From contig NC_134834.1 of assembly GCF_004210375.1 (NCBI RefSeq), positions 150,941,009-151,005,008 of the forward strand: 64,000 nt of DNA, read 5' to 3'. Below the pieces are notes generated by a model, which worked only from the letters and a program-made list of their open reading frames with translations, searched no databases and was not told the DNA's origin. The stretch is from Tachypleus tridentatus. Its lineage: Eukaryota > Arthropoda > Merostomata > Xiphosura > Limulidae. Position numbers and translations under genes: made by a program. This document shows, piece by piece, positions 1 to 10,615 of the stretch. How positions within the stretch are numbered: position 1 is the first letter of the stretch; each line of letters begins with the position of its first letter.

Positions 1-1149
1 TATCTCGGATTTTTTTTGGGAAATTTGGTTCTACAGTTCTGGACAATCATTTAGCTTGTAACGTAGATGAACAAGGTTCATTATAATAGCCAATATGTTC
101 CACCACTTATTAACAGTATGATACCTGGCCACTTACAGAAGACTACTACGAGACTATATTGTGGCCAAACTATGGTTCCTATTAGGAGTTAAGTAAAAAA
201 ATGTCATGAATAGAAAAAAACTAAATTAATATTTGTCAAGTGAGTAATTACCTAGTTCTGCAACAGCTGGTATGACAAGCAAGATAAAGGATAATAAATA
301 AAATTGAAATCAGTAGATGGTAACCCTAATGGGGACCTAACTGATCCTTCAAACTGTGTAGATTTCATTTGTCCAAATGGAATGTTGATGGCTCATATAC
401 TGAGTTTAGATTTGATGGAAAACACCCACAGTTTGACTGGACCAAAATAAATCAATCATGTCCATCACGTATTAGTGTCTACCTGATTCAGGAAATAATA
501 ATGAATATCTAACGTAAAGCATGGAAATGTGGTCCTGAAAATTAGGTTTTTTGGTTCACTGTATAACTTTAGGGTAGACAGATTCAAGACATAATGTGAA
601 ATTAACAGTGATTCCTATTCATTTAAACTAAGAGGTGGTAAAATCCAACTTCTATCTGTACATAATTCATCACTACACTAAAGTTAGTATGTTCGTATAC
701 CACAAGCAGTAGTAAACAATAACATATTATTGATGCATACAGTATAGGTTAACTTAATAGCTATAGGATGGCGCTACTGTTCTCTCCTACAGGCAGTGTC
801 GTGACTTTTATAAGTTGGATTCGACATTATCTTGTTGGAAAACAACGTGTTTATAATGACGTTGCGAGCCTTCAGACACGGATTATTTTCGGTTAAGACA
901 AATTTCATTATTTGAGGGTGATAAAGTTAGGTTTCATAACAGGAAGTATACATTCACTTTAAACGGCAGTGAACACTATTTCAAGTCACAGGCACTGAAA
1001 GTGGAAAATGAAAGTTGTGAATACATGACATGGACAAACAGGTTTTATAATGAACTAAACACATTACAGGAAATAACATAAATGAACCAGGAAGTGAAAT
1101 CTGAAAGAACAAATTCATAAACACAGATATACAATTATACCAGTTATAA
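1..1149. other. No gene or repeat recognised
   Basis: AT-rich sequence with stops in all frames. I see no tandem repeat, SINE head or transposon end here. Confidence 0.5.
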
Positions 1150-1255
1150 GGTTTATTTTCTTTGTTTATCGTTAAGCGCAAAACCACACAATGGACTACC
1201 TGTGCAGTGCCTACCGCGAATATCGAAACTTGGTATCAGACTTACCGCTAGGGGC
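1150..1255 (-). repeat. SINE-B2 copy, diverged
   Basis: Reads on the minus strand as a short tRNA-like element: a CCGCTA..GGTAAG head, a degraded B box near GATATTCG, then the 'cacaatggac' and 'gttaagcgcaaa' tail parts in complement. B2 is the SINE-B type whose tail resembles GTGCTTAA followed by CAAA repeats. Confidence 0.6.
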
Positions 1256-1419
1256 CAAGCTATAAATAAAACAAAAAGTGAAATATCATGAAAAACATAG
1301 TTTAACGACACATACAAAACACAATGAAATTATAAAGGACGAAACATTTCTAACATTAAATATTTCAAAAAGTAAATACTTCTAACTTGATCATATTGGC
1401 CACCCTCTTTATAGTTGTT

Positions 1420-1535
1420 TTCTGGTCCAAAGTGACACAACAGACTATCTGCTCGCCATCTATCGCGGATAATCGAACCTCCGATTTTAACGTTGTAAGT
1501 CCGTAAACGCACCGCTAAGCTACTAGGGGATCCAT
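1420..1535 (-). repeat. SINE-B1-like copy, diverged
   Basis: On the minus strand a head of the form CCCCTAGTAGCTTAGCGGT is followed by a TTACAACGTTAAAATC core and a B-box-like GGTTCGATTA. The tail is degraded. The short reading frame across it has no protein character. Confidence 0.6.
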
Positions 1536-1697
1536 AGCAATTACTTGTTTTTATCAATATTTTAATGTATTATGTAGTGAATACTAAGGATTTCCAATAA
1601 AACGTACAGTTGTAACCAAGATGACACTAGTTTTAAAATCACATTTCTAAGTTTCTAAAATACACTCGACAAAATATTTGAGTTAACAATTTTCACT

Positions 1698-1819
1698 GTT
1701 TTTGGGTAATTAAGCACAAAGCTACGCAATGGGCTATTTGTGTTCTACCCACCACGGGTATCGATATCCGGTCTATAGCAGCGTGAGTCCACAGACGTGC
1801 AAGTGTACCACTGGGGACC
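1698..1819 (-). repeat. SINE-B2 copy
   Basis: Nearly full length. The minus strand carries a CCCCAGTGG head, a GATATCGATACCCG B-box region, the GTGGTGGGTAGA segment and the AGCTTTGTGCTTAAT tail. Confidence 0.75.
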
Positions 1820-1902
1820 AAAATATTCACTGGCTGACTGTAATTGGCTAACTAGTAGCCTATACTTTTACACACATTTTTTTAATGTCATTCATTCTTT
1901 AC

Positions 1903-2062
1903 CAGTGGCGGATTTAAGGTTGTGTGAGCACAGAAGCTAAAATTTTTGTAGGCCCTACATCCCATGTAATTTTTACATAGAATAAAATTATCAATCGGCC
2001 CCCATTAAGACCATGGGCCGTTGAGTTGACCTCCCTCCAGTCTTTACCTAAATACGCCACTG
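1903..2062. mobile_element. hAT-type MITE, 160 bp
   Basis: Terminal inverted repeats of about 17 bp start CAGTGGCGGATTTAAGG on the left and CAGTGGCGTATTTAGGT when read inward from the right. The flanks are an 8-bp duplication with one mismatch: TTCTTTAC at 1895-1902 and TTCTTTGC at 2063-2070. The 8-bp duplication and CAGTGGCG-type ends are hallmarks of the hAT superfamily. There is no coding capacity, so it is non-autonomous. Confidence 0.85.
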
Positions 2063-2070
2063 TTCTTTGC

Positions 2071-2521
2071 AGATAATAATGCGTCAAGTGAAAATTATAT
2101 CAAAAAGCCAAGGCGCCTGGCGTTGGGTCCTACCATAACAAAACTTATCATATTTGTCTGATTGCTTGAAGCCACTTCTTTCGTCTTCGTCGTGAAAATT
2201 TAGTTTGTGATTTTTTAAGGAATAATTCCGTTTGCTTTTATTCTTCTGGTCATTTTATAACATTATTATACGCCATTCTTTTTCCTGTGCCATCTCCATC
2301 TCAGAAATTAGGCACCAGAGCCGAACCACAATATACTACGTTAGAATATAATCTTGTAATAGCTGCAAACTAACACAAATGATAGTTAAAAAAAGATAAC
2401 AAATAAAGATTTAAATGCACGTGTATTGATAAATTATTTTAAACTTCGTTTTATTAATGTTACCTGATTCAATATAAAGTTTCTGCTATCTTTTATGTGT
2501 TTGCTTGTAACATGTTGTCTG
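2071..2521. other. Non-coding; possible upstream region of the 2522 exon
   Basis: No repeat family recognised. An ATATAAAG string near 2471-2478, about 45 bases before the ATG at 2522, could be a TATA-like element, but such strings are common in DNA this AT-rich. Confidence 0.3.
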
Positions 2522-2572
2522 ATGGCTAAGCCTTTTGAAAACTGGTACATTGGTAGGACTGAGGACGCTATG
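2522..2572 (+). CDS. Candidate first coding exon (17 codons), unrecognised
   Basis: An ATG opens 17 codons (MAKPFENWYIGRTEDAM) that run exactly into a consensus donor, ATG|GTAAGT, at 2573, leaving phase 0. The start context has G at +4 but C at -3, which is only fair. The peptide is not biased or repeat-like, unlike the rest of this region. I do not recognise the protein. The WYxG..(E/D)A pattern faintly recalls the start of an SH2 domain but is two residues short, so I give that little weight. No SINE or transposon explains the sequence. A chance ATG-to-donor coincidence is a real alternative. Next exons were not found. Confidence 0.3.
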
Positions 2573-2835
2573 GTAAGTTTTATTACATCAGTGTAAGTTA
2601 ATTAAGCTAACTTGTGGCATCACAATATATTTCAAACAATACTAAATTAACTATAAGCTCGCTGTGTAAGTAATACTGGCCTACCTTTCACTTTTCCTAG
2701 TCTTCTATCTTATTATTTTCTTTACTAATTAATTTTTCAATACATTTAATGCACGTTTTACTTAGATACATGTTTCACAATGTATAGTACCTGAGAAATA
2801 TCAAGAGTACAGTACTGCCACAAGGCGGACAAAAT

Positions 2836-3097
2836 ATTACTTTGAATTTCGCGAAAAGCTACTCGAGGGCTATCTGCCCTAGTCGTCCCTAATTTAGCAG
2901 TGTAAGACTGCAGATAGTTATCACCACCCACCGCCAACTCTTGGGCTACACTTTTACCAACGAATATTGGGATTGACTGTAACATTATAACGTCCCACGG
3001 CTGAAAGGGCGAGCATGTTTGATGCGACCGGGATTCGAACCCGCGACCCTAAGATTACGAGTCGAATGCCTTAATACACTTGGCCATGCTAGGCCCA
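2836..3097 (-). repeat. SINE-A copy with 10-bp TSD
   Basis: Full-length copy of the main SINE family on the minus strand: tRNA-like head (about 75 bp, A box near TGGCCAAG, B box GGTTCGAATCCC), a central body including CCAAGAGTTGGCGGTGGGTG-type sequence, and a tail ending in CGCGAAATTCAAA. CGGACAAAAT occurs at 2826-2835 and again at 3098-3107, a target-site duplication made by retroposition. Confidence 0.9.
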
Positions 3098-3107
3098 CGG
3101 ACAAAAT

Positions 3108-4313
3108 CGTTTATTAATCTGTAAAATTTTCAGAAAATAATAATGCTAGAAAATATTTATCATATTACATGATAACGATTGTAGCTGCTGCTATCTAGTG
3201 CTAATTATTTAAAGCGTATATTAAGGCATTTTATTGATGAGGAGTTACGCCATATTTCCATTAATTTAAAGGATTGTGCGAAGAATTTTTAAAAGGTTTT
3301 TCATTTTCATTACACTACTTTTTTATTTGGTCTTTCTTTAGAAAATTCTTGGTTCCTACTGTTTATATTTAAAATATATCACCATTCTTATAAACTAGGA
3401 ACCTAGTGTCTAGAATACTACATGTCAATAATTGATAGTTATATAAAGTAAAAATGGACAAATAAATAAATTAATAGCCATATAATAAATGAAAAATTGC
3501 TGTAGGTTGTCTTGGTTGTTCGAACATAAGGACGGTCACTCACTATCTGGACTACTCACTGTGGGAGAAGGGGCGTGCGCATATAGCGTTTGAGTCAATG
3601 GTTTGTTAGCGACACCTTTTATAATGTGGTGAAATTATGTTATGATTAAGTCTCTTAAATGTCTTATGCTAATATTCAAACCGTAGTTGTTTGGACCAAA
3701 ACTACACCATTTATATATAAATATCTCACAGCATCACCTGACAACAGACCTATCATTTTTGAATAACTGAAAATTTTATGAATGTCGCTTTGTTGTACGC
3801 ATTGAAGTGATTTAGACATTTTGGTAATAAAATTAGAAGAAATAAAACGGCCTTTCGCGGTTGCGGCTTCATTAGGGCTAGTAGCATATGGACTGTTCGT
3901 CCACTACTAGGCCCAATAAACATACATTGGCGTCAGGTTGGGTGAAATAAAACGTTTATTATTATTATATGGAAAATGAGGATCGTTTTTTTCTCCCGAT
4001 TTTATTACCAAATTGTTAATTGAGCCAACTTCTCAGTAAGTTGATAATAACAATGCTCCTAGTTGCATGACTGTGTGTAACTTGCGTTAGATCAAAGTTT
4101 TCGTTTGTTTGTTTTTAAACCATCATTGTGACCTTGCCCCATTATCGTATCACTTACTTTATCAAGATGGCAAGGAGGCTTGCATTAATAAGTGTAATGT
4201 AGCAATGTAATGTGACGAACAAATACAGTAATATAACCTAAGATACTTAGCCTTTAAAAACAGTTTTAATTTAAGAGGTTAATCGGATAAACCTTAAACT
4301 CGTTGAGCATATA
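3108..4313. other. No gene recognised; one hairpin inside
   Basis: AT-rich and without coding signal, apart from the hairpin listed separately at 3875-3914. A GGGCGTGCGCATATAGCG stretch near 3567 is locally CpG-rich. Confidence 0.45.
3875..3914. repeat. 40-nt two-step hairpin
   Basis: GGGCTAGTAG at the left pairs with CTACTAGGCCC at the right, and inside it TGGAC pairs with GTCCA around a TGTTC loop. The flanks are GC-richer than the surroundings. I do not recognise a known RNA. Confidence 0.55.
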
Positions 4314-4929
4314 GAGAGTGGACAAAAAAAAGTACCCTGTTCCTGGAAATGTGGTTAATTTGATATATCTTTTATTAGATAGCAGAAAAACGTATAAAAT
4401 TATGTTTTTTTTAGAACTCACTTAACGAGATCTGTTCAAATATGATCTCAAACCCTAATTTTAACACTGGATTTCGTAAATACCCGAATTTTTCATAATT
4501 TTAGTTAAATTTTCTCATGAAAAGTGTTGCATACCTGCTGTAGTTTCTTAGATCTTCTTATTACAATTAGTCCACAGAATGAGCAAACAAGTTTCTCTGC
4601 AATAGTCAAAAGTAAAAATGAAACTCAAAACAAGACAAACTTGTTAATATTTAGTCGACATTCCTTTTGATTTCGGACTCCACAATTGTAGAGAAACTTG
4701 TTTGATCATTTTGTAGGCTAACTGGGATAAGAAAATACAAGAAACTAGAGCAGGAACACAACATTTAGATATTAACGAAAGCCAATGTTAAAATTAGTTG
4801 TTGAGACCACATATGAACATATCTCGTCGAGAGTTTATAAAACATGTATTTTATATCTTTTTCTGTTATTTAATAAAGGATATGACACATTAAGAACATT
4901 TTCAAGGGGACACTTTTTATCCACCCTTT
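4314..4929. mobile_element. Fold-back (full-length inverted repeat) element, 616 bp
   Basis: The two halves are reverse complements of each other along about 300 bp, with the axis near 4622. Examples: CTAATTTTAACA near 4454 matches its complement near 4788, and CAAACAAGTTTCTCT near 4586 matches its complement near 4690. The ends (GAGAGTGGACAAAA and inward AAAGGGTGGATAAAA) sit next to TA at 4312-4313 and 4930-4931, which suits a Tc1/mariner-superfamily non-autonomous element. No open frame of note. Confidence 0.8.
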
Positions 4930-5304
4930 TACATTCTTTAGAAATATAATTTAATTTATTGTTGTAACATTTGACAAATATTTCGCCTTATAGTTGTGAG
5001 CCTACTGTTTTGCATGTAGAAACATTCGCGCGTTATCTCGTGTAGCACAGCAATCAAAATGGAATGTTTTCCATGAACTTGGTACACTCAGAAACAATAC
5101 AGTAGTTTTTAACAGTGTTTTCTTTAGATGACACAGTTCAGAAAAGGTAGCCAATGGCGTGTTTTCACGGTATAATTTGCTTTTAAAACCATAGATGTAC
5201 GCCACCTGGTGAAAACGCATGGGCAGTATTCACTAGGCCTAGCAATGATCAAATGTTTGTTTCTTAGTATGTTAGAGTATTTTAGACAATATAATTAACA
5301 TGTA
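4930..5304. other. No feature recognised
   Basis: AT-rich. The short minus-strand frame at 5002-5220 has no protein character. Confidence 0.45.
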
Positions 5305-5370
5305 CCTCGGTGGAACAGTGAGTGGTCCATTTATGGACTGACAACGAAAAAATCCGGAGTTCGATTACCT
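5305..5370 (+). repeat. SINE-B head fragment
   Basis: A tRNA-like head only: CCTCGGTGGAACAGTGAG, then AATCCGGAGTTCGATTACC, matching the A- and B-box spacing of the SINE-B family with an A-rich insertion. No tail. Confidence 0.5.
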
Positions 5371-5525
5371 AAAATAGAAAAAAATATATAATGGAGTACT
5401 ATAAATACAAAAAAGACATCTGCAAACTTAGATGGAAATATTTTTATTAAAACTAATGGAAAATGTGATTGAAAATAGTATATTTCTTGTAAAGATTATA
5501 CGTCTGTACAGTTCTTTAGAAAGTA

Positions 5526-7894
5526 CAGTGGTATCTCGGTTTTCGAACGACTCCCTTCTCGAACAATTCGGTTTTCAAACATATTGTTTGAGAAAAAAAT
5601 ATCTCGGTTATCGAACATAAACTCGGTTCCCAAACCAAGCTGTCATGGCCCGAACCCCCGAAATAACCCGATTGGTGATCCGAACGACAATTCGACCATT
5701 TTCGGCTCACGCCAAGCTTGCCCAAAACATTTTACCCGCATCTGTCGCTCAGTCCAAACCCCCACTAAAATCTGCTGTGAACGTTCTCGTTTTTCTTTTT
5801 GTTGTTTTTCTAAATATTCTGATTAAATAAGTCATCATGGGATCAAACAAGGATAATGAAAGCAGCAAACCAAAAAGAAAAGTTGTTAGAGCCACAATAG
5901 AGGTGAAAAAAAAATATCATAGCGAAGTGTGAGAGTGGTGTTTGTGTGTCTGACCTTGCTACAGTGTTTGGTATGGTGAAGTCTACAGTCTGCACCATAC
6001 TGAAAAATAAAGAGGTCATCAAAGGAGCTGATGTTGCAAAAGGAGAGACAGTGCTTAAAAAAACAAAGATCACAAACAATGGAAGAGGTAGAAAAACTGT
6101 TGTTGATTTGGGTAAACGAAAAACAGTTATCTGGTGATTGCATTTCTGAGACTATCATTTGTGAGAAAGCAAAGTAGTTGCATGCTGACCTCCTGAAAAA
6201 CACCCCTGGAACGAGTGCTGATACAAGTGATGCCTTTAAAGCTAGTATGGGGTGGTTTGAAAACTTTAGGAAGAGAAGTGGCATACATAGTGTGGTGAGA
6301 CATGGGGAGGATGTCAGTTCTAACAAAGACGCTGCTGATAAATCTGTCAGGAAATTCAAGGACTATGTAGAAGCTGAGGGTTTTATTCCCCAACAAGTGT
6401 TCAACTGTGATGAGACAGGCCTCTTTTGGAAGAAAATGCCAAAGAGGACCTACATCATCAAGGAGGAGAAGTCACTGCTAGGACACAAGCCAATGAAGGA
6501 CAGACTAACTCTATTGTTATGTAGTAATGCAAGTGGGGACTTAAAACTTTAGCCTTTGCTTGTGAACCATTCTGAGAACACGAAGGTTTTTAAGAAAAAT
6601 AATGTCCTGAAAAGTAAACTAAATGTCATGTGGAGGGCTAATAGTAAAGCATGGGTAACCAAGCAATTTTTAATGGAGTGGGTCCATGAAGTGTTTGCCC
6701 CAAGTGCAAAAATTACCTCATGGAAAACAGTTGCCACTCAAGGCCCTTCTTGTGATGGACAATGCACTTGCTCACCCACCAGGCTTGGAGGACGGGTTGG
6801 TGGAGGAGTACAGTTTCATTACGGTGAAGCTCTTGCCTCCTAACACGACTCCTCTCATTCAGCCCATGGACCAGCAGGTCATATCGAACTTTAAGAAACT
6901 CTACACCAAAACACTGTTTTAAAGGTGCTTTGAAGTGACCTCTGACACAGAGTTAACCCTCAGAGAGTTCTGGAAAAAACACTTTAATATCCTCAAGCAA
7001 TGGAGGACCATGAACTCAGCCTGGAAGAAATTGTGGCGAGACTCAGTAGCAAATAGAGACTTTGAAGGCTTTGAGGCTGAGCCTGTTGTCAATGATATTG
7101 TTTCACTAGGCAAGTGTATGGGCTTGAATGTGAGTAGTGATGATGTGGAAAAGTTGGTGGAAGACCACAACACTGAGCTCACCACAGAAGAACTCCAAGA
7201 CCTTCAGAAGGAGCAGCAACAGAAGGCAACTGAGGAAGTGTCTTCAGATGAGGAGACAGGAAGGGAGGATGTTCCTAGTTCACTAATCAAGGAAATGTGT
7301 GGAAAATAGGGAGAGTTACAAAGTTTTGTAGAAAACTTTCACCCTGACAAAGCTGTAGCAAACCGCAGCATAAAACTTTTCATTGACAATGCCATGTCTT
7401 ACTTCAGAAACATTTTAAAATGCAGGCAAAACAAACATCATTAGACAAGTTTTTAGTGAGAAATAGGTCTAGTGAGTCTCAAGCAGGTTGTAGCGGTGCA
7501 AAAAGACAGAAAAGAGAAAGAACCCCAGAAGGAGAATAACCTGACGTTTTTATGGAAGGTGACTCCCCTTCCAAACAATAATAACCCTCCTACTCTCCAC
7601 GTTCCTCACCACCTTTCACTTACGCCATCAGCTCTCCTCAGCACAGGTAAAGTGCAGTTAAGTTTTCATTTGTTTTTTTATTGTGTTTATAGTTTTTGTG
7701 GTTGACTTTATGCATGTAAGTATTATTATACAGGTATAAATAAGCAATATTTTTACTTAAATGCTTCATAATACGTAATTTTTGGAGGTCTGTAACGGAT
7801 TAATTTAATTTACAGTATTTCTTATGGGAAAAATTGGTTCGGTTTTCGAACAGCCTTCTGGAACGGATTAACTACAAGAACCGAGGTACCACTG
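5526..7894 (+). mobile_element. Tigger/pogo DNA transposon, 2369 bp
   Basis: The ends are inverted repeats starting CAGTGGTATCTCGGTT on the left and CAGTGGTACCTCGGTT inward from the right. They are flanked by the TA target duplication (5524-5525 and 7895-7896) that pogo/Tigger elements make. The element carries one transposase gene (listed separately) plus untranslated ends. Inner terminal sequence repeats the TCGAAC motif several times, perhaps transposase binding sites. All structural parts are present, but the gene is broken, so this copy cannot move by itself. Confidence 0.93.
5837..7591 (+). pseudogene. Decayed Tigger-type transposase (TIGD1-like)
   Basis: Reading begins at the ATG at 5837 (MGSNKDNESSKPKRK), followed by a CENPB-like helix-turn-helix (SDLATVFGMVKSTVCTILKN, from 5946). 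The DDE core is recognisable: first Asp in FNCDETGLFW (6409-6411), second in LLVMDNALAH (6758-6760) and third in LIQPMDQQV (6869-6871), with 36 residues between the last two. The C-terminal region has an acidic stretch and a PCNA-binding-like QTSLDKFL box at 7432-7455. Damage: frameshift in the A-run near 5906-5914, frame change near 6135, stops at 6175, 6550, 6920 and 7307, and a frameshift near 6727-6745. The family's role is cut-and-paste transposition in the nucleus; this copy is dead. Confidence 0.9.
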
Positions 7895-8040
7895 TAATAT
7901 ATTTTAACCCTATTTAGTCTAAAGAAATCCAATGTAACCAACTAGATGGTTTAGTGAAAATATTTTGATACAAAACCAGTTGAGTATCAGAAATTTACCT
8001 TAAAAATAATTTAAAATAATTACAGATAAAATTCGTATAA

Positions 8041-8243
8041 GTGTAAGACTAGAGAGAAGGTAGCTAGTCATCACCCACTGCCAACTCTTGAGCTATTCTT
8101 TTACCAACGAATAGTGGGATTTACCGTCACATTATAACGCCCCAACGGCTAAAAGAGCGAGCATGCTTGTTGCGACGGAGATTCGAGCCCACGATCCTCA
8201 GATTACGAGTCGAATGCCTTAACTCACCTGGCCATGCCGGGCC
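8041..8243 (-). repeat. SINE-A copy lacking its tail
   Basis: The head (ends GGCCCGGCATGGCC on the minus strand) and most of the body are present. The last 50-60 bp of the tail are missing. No clear target duplication. Confidence 0.85.
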
Positions 8244-8360
8244 ATATAATTTAATAATTGCACTGCAACCAAGCTGTTGAAAAGTTCATATTGTAAGTTC
8301 TATATTTATTGTTTTAATTTTAGACGTTTGCTAGAGGGCGAGTGACGTTTAGATCGAATA

Positions 8361-8535
8361 CTTCTTGATGACGAGAAACCCAATTGAAATAAAAAATGTA
8401 TCTCAGAACAGCTGGTATGGGTATTAACACTTTTATTGATAAGCAGAAAACAACATTTCGACCTTTCTAGGTCATCTTTGTGAACCTGCTTATCAGTAAA
8501 AGTGCTACCCATACCAGTTGTTCTGAGATACATTA
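8361..8535. mobile_element. TSD-flanked hairpin insertion, possible Penelope-like terminal relic
   Basis: Arms at 8395-8446 and 8486-8534 are inverted copies (left contains ATCTCAGAACAGCTGGTATG), joined by a 39-nt loop. The whole 175 bp is flanked by AGATCGAATA at 8351-8360 and 8536-8545, a 10-bp duplication, so it arrived by insertion. The 5' part holds CUUGAUGACGAGAAAC (8364-8379), which resembles a reduced hammerhead-ribozyme core (CUGAUGA..GAAA). Penelope-like elements are known to carry such ribozymes. The assignment to that class is inference. The 95-codon minus-strand frame through it is a by-product. Confidence 0.6.
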
Positions 8536-8545
8536 AGATCGAATA

Positions 8546-9642
8546 ATTCCATAAAAGTAGTCCTAGAATGCTTACAATGTTCATGAATATCAATGATCGA
8601 GAAAGTTTACCAAATGTCTAGAAACAAGGATACATTGTAAATACGAAATCAGTGAGGCATTTAGTTCAATTCGTTGAGCGCCAGTCAATCCGTGAAGTAT
8701 TCATTTGAGTAGTCAATGAGAATTCTGAGATGTTAGTGAGTGATCACAAATACCTGGTTTTTGTAGTATTTTTAATTAATAGGCTAGTTACAGAAAAATA
8801 TACAATATAAATAATTGGTGAGTTACGTGTTTGTTTATCTATCAAAGTTAATTAAGTTAGGCGCGAGACGACTCGCAGTTTATACTGAAACATTGTTTTG
8901 GACTTAAGCCTAAAACTCGTATCAACGTAAATATAACTTAGCTAAACGTTATAGAAAGAAAAAACTAATTTGTTGCCGAGACATGAACTGGGTCTAGTAT
9001 CATATTTGCCAAATAGTGGAAAAGACGCGTTACAGTAATGCTATAATTTATTTTTGGATGTACTTTGTAGTTGGTCTAAATATATCGTAATAAGATATAT
9101 AATGATAAGGTGAATTCGACTTTCTCGTGTTTGTTTTTACGTTTGGGCAATTTTTTACATACTTTGCTCGTTTGTCACTTCCCCACAGAAGATGTAACGT
9201 TCTAACCGCCCCCTAAAGTTAGAAATACCTTTTTTTTTGTCGCTAATCGGAGTGGTCGAATAATTTTCTAACGTCATCAGTCACTGACCTAACTGTTGAG
9301 GTTATTGAACCAACAGAAAGTATATTTGTGTTACAGGTATAATATTCGCAAAAGAAAAAACAACAAAAAACTAAAACTCTGGCGCATAAGATACGCTAAC
9401 CTGCATCTTAAGCACGTGATACTGTTTGCTAGAACACTGGGCTCTTCGGAAGAGTGTATGGCCTATCCCGATGAGCTGTTGGGCTTGTGACTGTTAAGTT
9501 TGCTGGGTCGCTGTAGGCGATCTTACAATAGCGGCATGTGGTTTCTTTACGTTGTGCTGAGATAGCCTACATATATTGTACCAAATATATGAGTGTTATA
9601 ATGTAACCTTTTGAACGTATTCGTATATCTTTGTTCCTGTAG
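8546..9642. other. No feature recognised
   Basis: AT-rich. The 64-codon plus frame near 9296 shows no domain. The sequence just before 9643 has a pyrimidine-rich tract fitting a splice acceptor. Confidence 0.4.
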
Positions 9643-9697
9643 ATTTTAAGGCAAAATGGAGGGGGGATATCAGCAGCAAACGTCTTTAGTTAATAAT
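9643..9697 (+). CDS. Candidate start-codon exon (14 codons), unrecognised
   Basis: A pyrimidine-rich CTTTGTTCCTGTAG acceptor ends at 9642. Thirteen untranslated bases then lead to GCAAAATGG, a good arthropod start context, and 14 codons (MEGGYQQQTSLVNN). These run into the donor GTGAGT at 9698, leaving phase 0. Acceptor, start context and donor together make a coherent small first coding exon. The frame stays open past the donor to about 9785, so an unspliced short peptide is possible. A second acceptor (CTCTCTTTACAG) ends at 9766 but opens no long frame. Protein not recognised. Confidence 0.4.
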
Positions 9698-10482
9698 GTG
9701 AGTCAAAGTACAAATAAATTTAAAAACTCGTTGTTTTCTTTAAGTATTCTAATTCTCTCTTTACAGATCTGGTTACAACAAGCTTGACTAACGGTTTAAC
9801 GTTGTAATAAAGAAATAACCGAAAAAGAAAATTAAGTGTACAAGTATTAGATGCGTGTAAAAGACAAAGTAAGGCATGACCCAACTGATCTAGTTTGTCA
9901 AATCCTACTTCTGTCGTGCTACGTGTTGGCTCTCGTGTCAAGTCAGATCAACTCGGTCTATTTAAAGTTGTTGCCTTAATGTGTTGTCGTTGTTTGCATT
10001 GTAACAAATGCTCTAATTTTACTTACTTTAATTCTTGTCCTCGTCTTATGTACAATGTTCTTTAGAACAATCACGGGTATCGAAAACAGATTTTTAGAGT
10101 GATGAGCCCAAATACTGATCGCTGAGTGGGACTGCTGACAGTTGGAACTCTTCGGAACATTTCCTGCCTGTTCATAATTTGTACGTTAAATTTTCTCCCT
10201 CGTGTGTATAGATATTTTTTCCGTATTATTTTCATTTCGACTACTTTTCATCCATTATTATCAGCCAAATATATTTTCCTTATTAAAAACAATCAACAAA
10301 GGAGTGATCAGCCTTTCTATTGGACAGTTCTCAATGACAATTGTATCGCTATTTGATTAAATAATTATATTAATTAATAACGTAATGGATTTCATACATA
10401 CCACATTTATTCAATGTTTTGTATTATTTTGTCGTTAACTTGTAATTTTATTAAAGTATACTTTGTTTAAGGTTCTCAATTA
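9698..10482. other. No feature recognised
   Basis: Contains the acceptor-like CTCTCTTTACAG ending at 9766 and otherwise AT-rich sequence. The frames at 9720-9941 and 10126-10356 show no domain. Confidence 0.4.
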
Positions 10483-10615
10483 GTTGAGGCCAAGCGTGAC
10501 TTAATGGATATTATGCTAGATTATGAATCACAGGGCCAAAGGTTCGTGTCCGGTTGCGGTTAAATTACTCTATTCACTTTGATGCTGCTTTTCCTATAGT
10601 CCGTCAGTTGAAAAT
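10483..10615 (+). repeat. SINE-C copy (tRNA-like), diverged
   Basis: GGCCAAGCGTGACTTAATGG gives an A-box region and GGTTCGTGTCC a B box about 55 bp on. It shares its layout and parts of the head (ATGAATCA / ATGGATCA) with the copy near 52556. Confidence 0.45.

Noticed and set aside
5886..6359. 157-codon minus frame inside the Tigger element
   Set aside because: Antisense shadow of the transposase, which is clearly encoded on the plus strand.
8306..8593. 95-codon minus frame through the hairpin insert
   Set aside because: It covers an inverted repeat with a target duplication. No protein similarity recognised.
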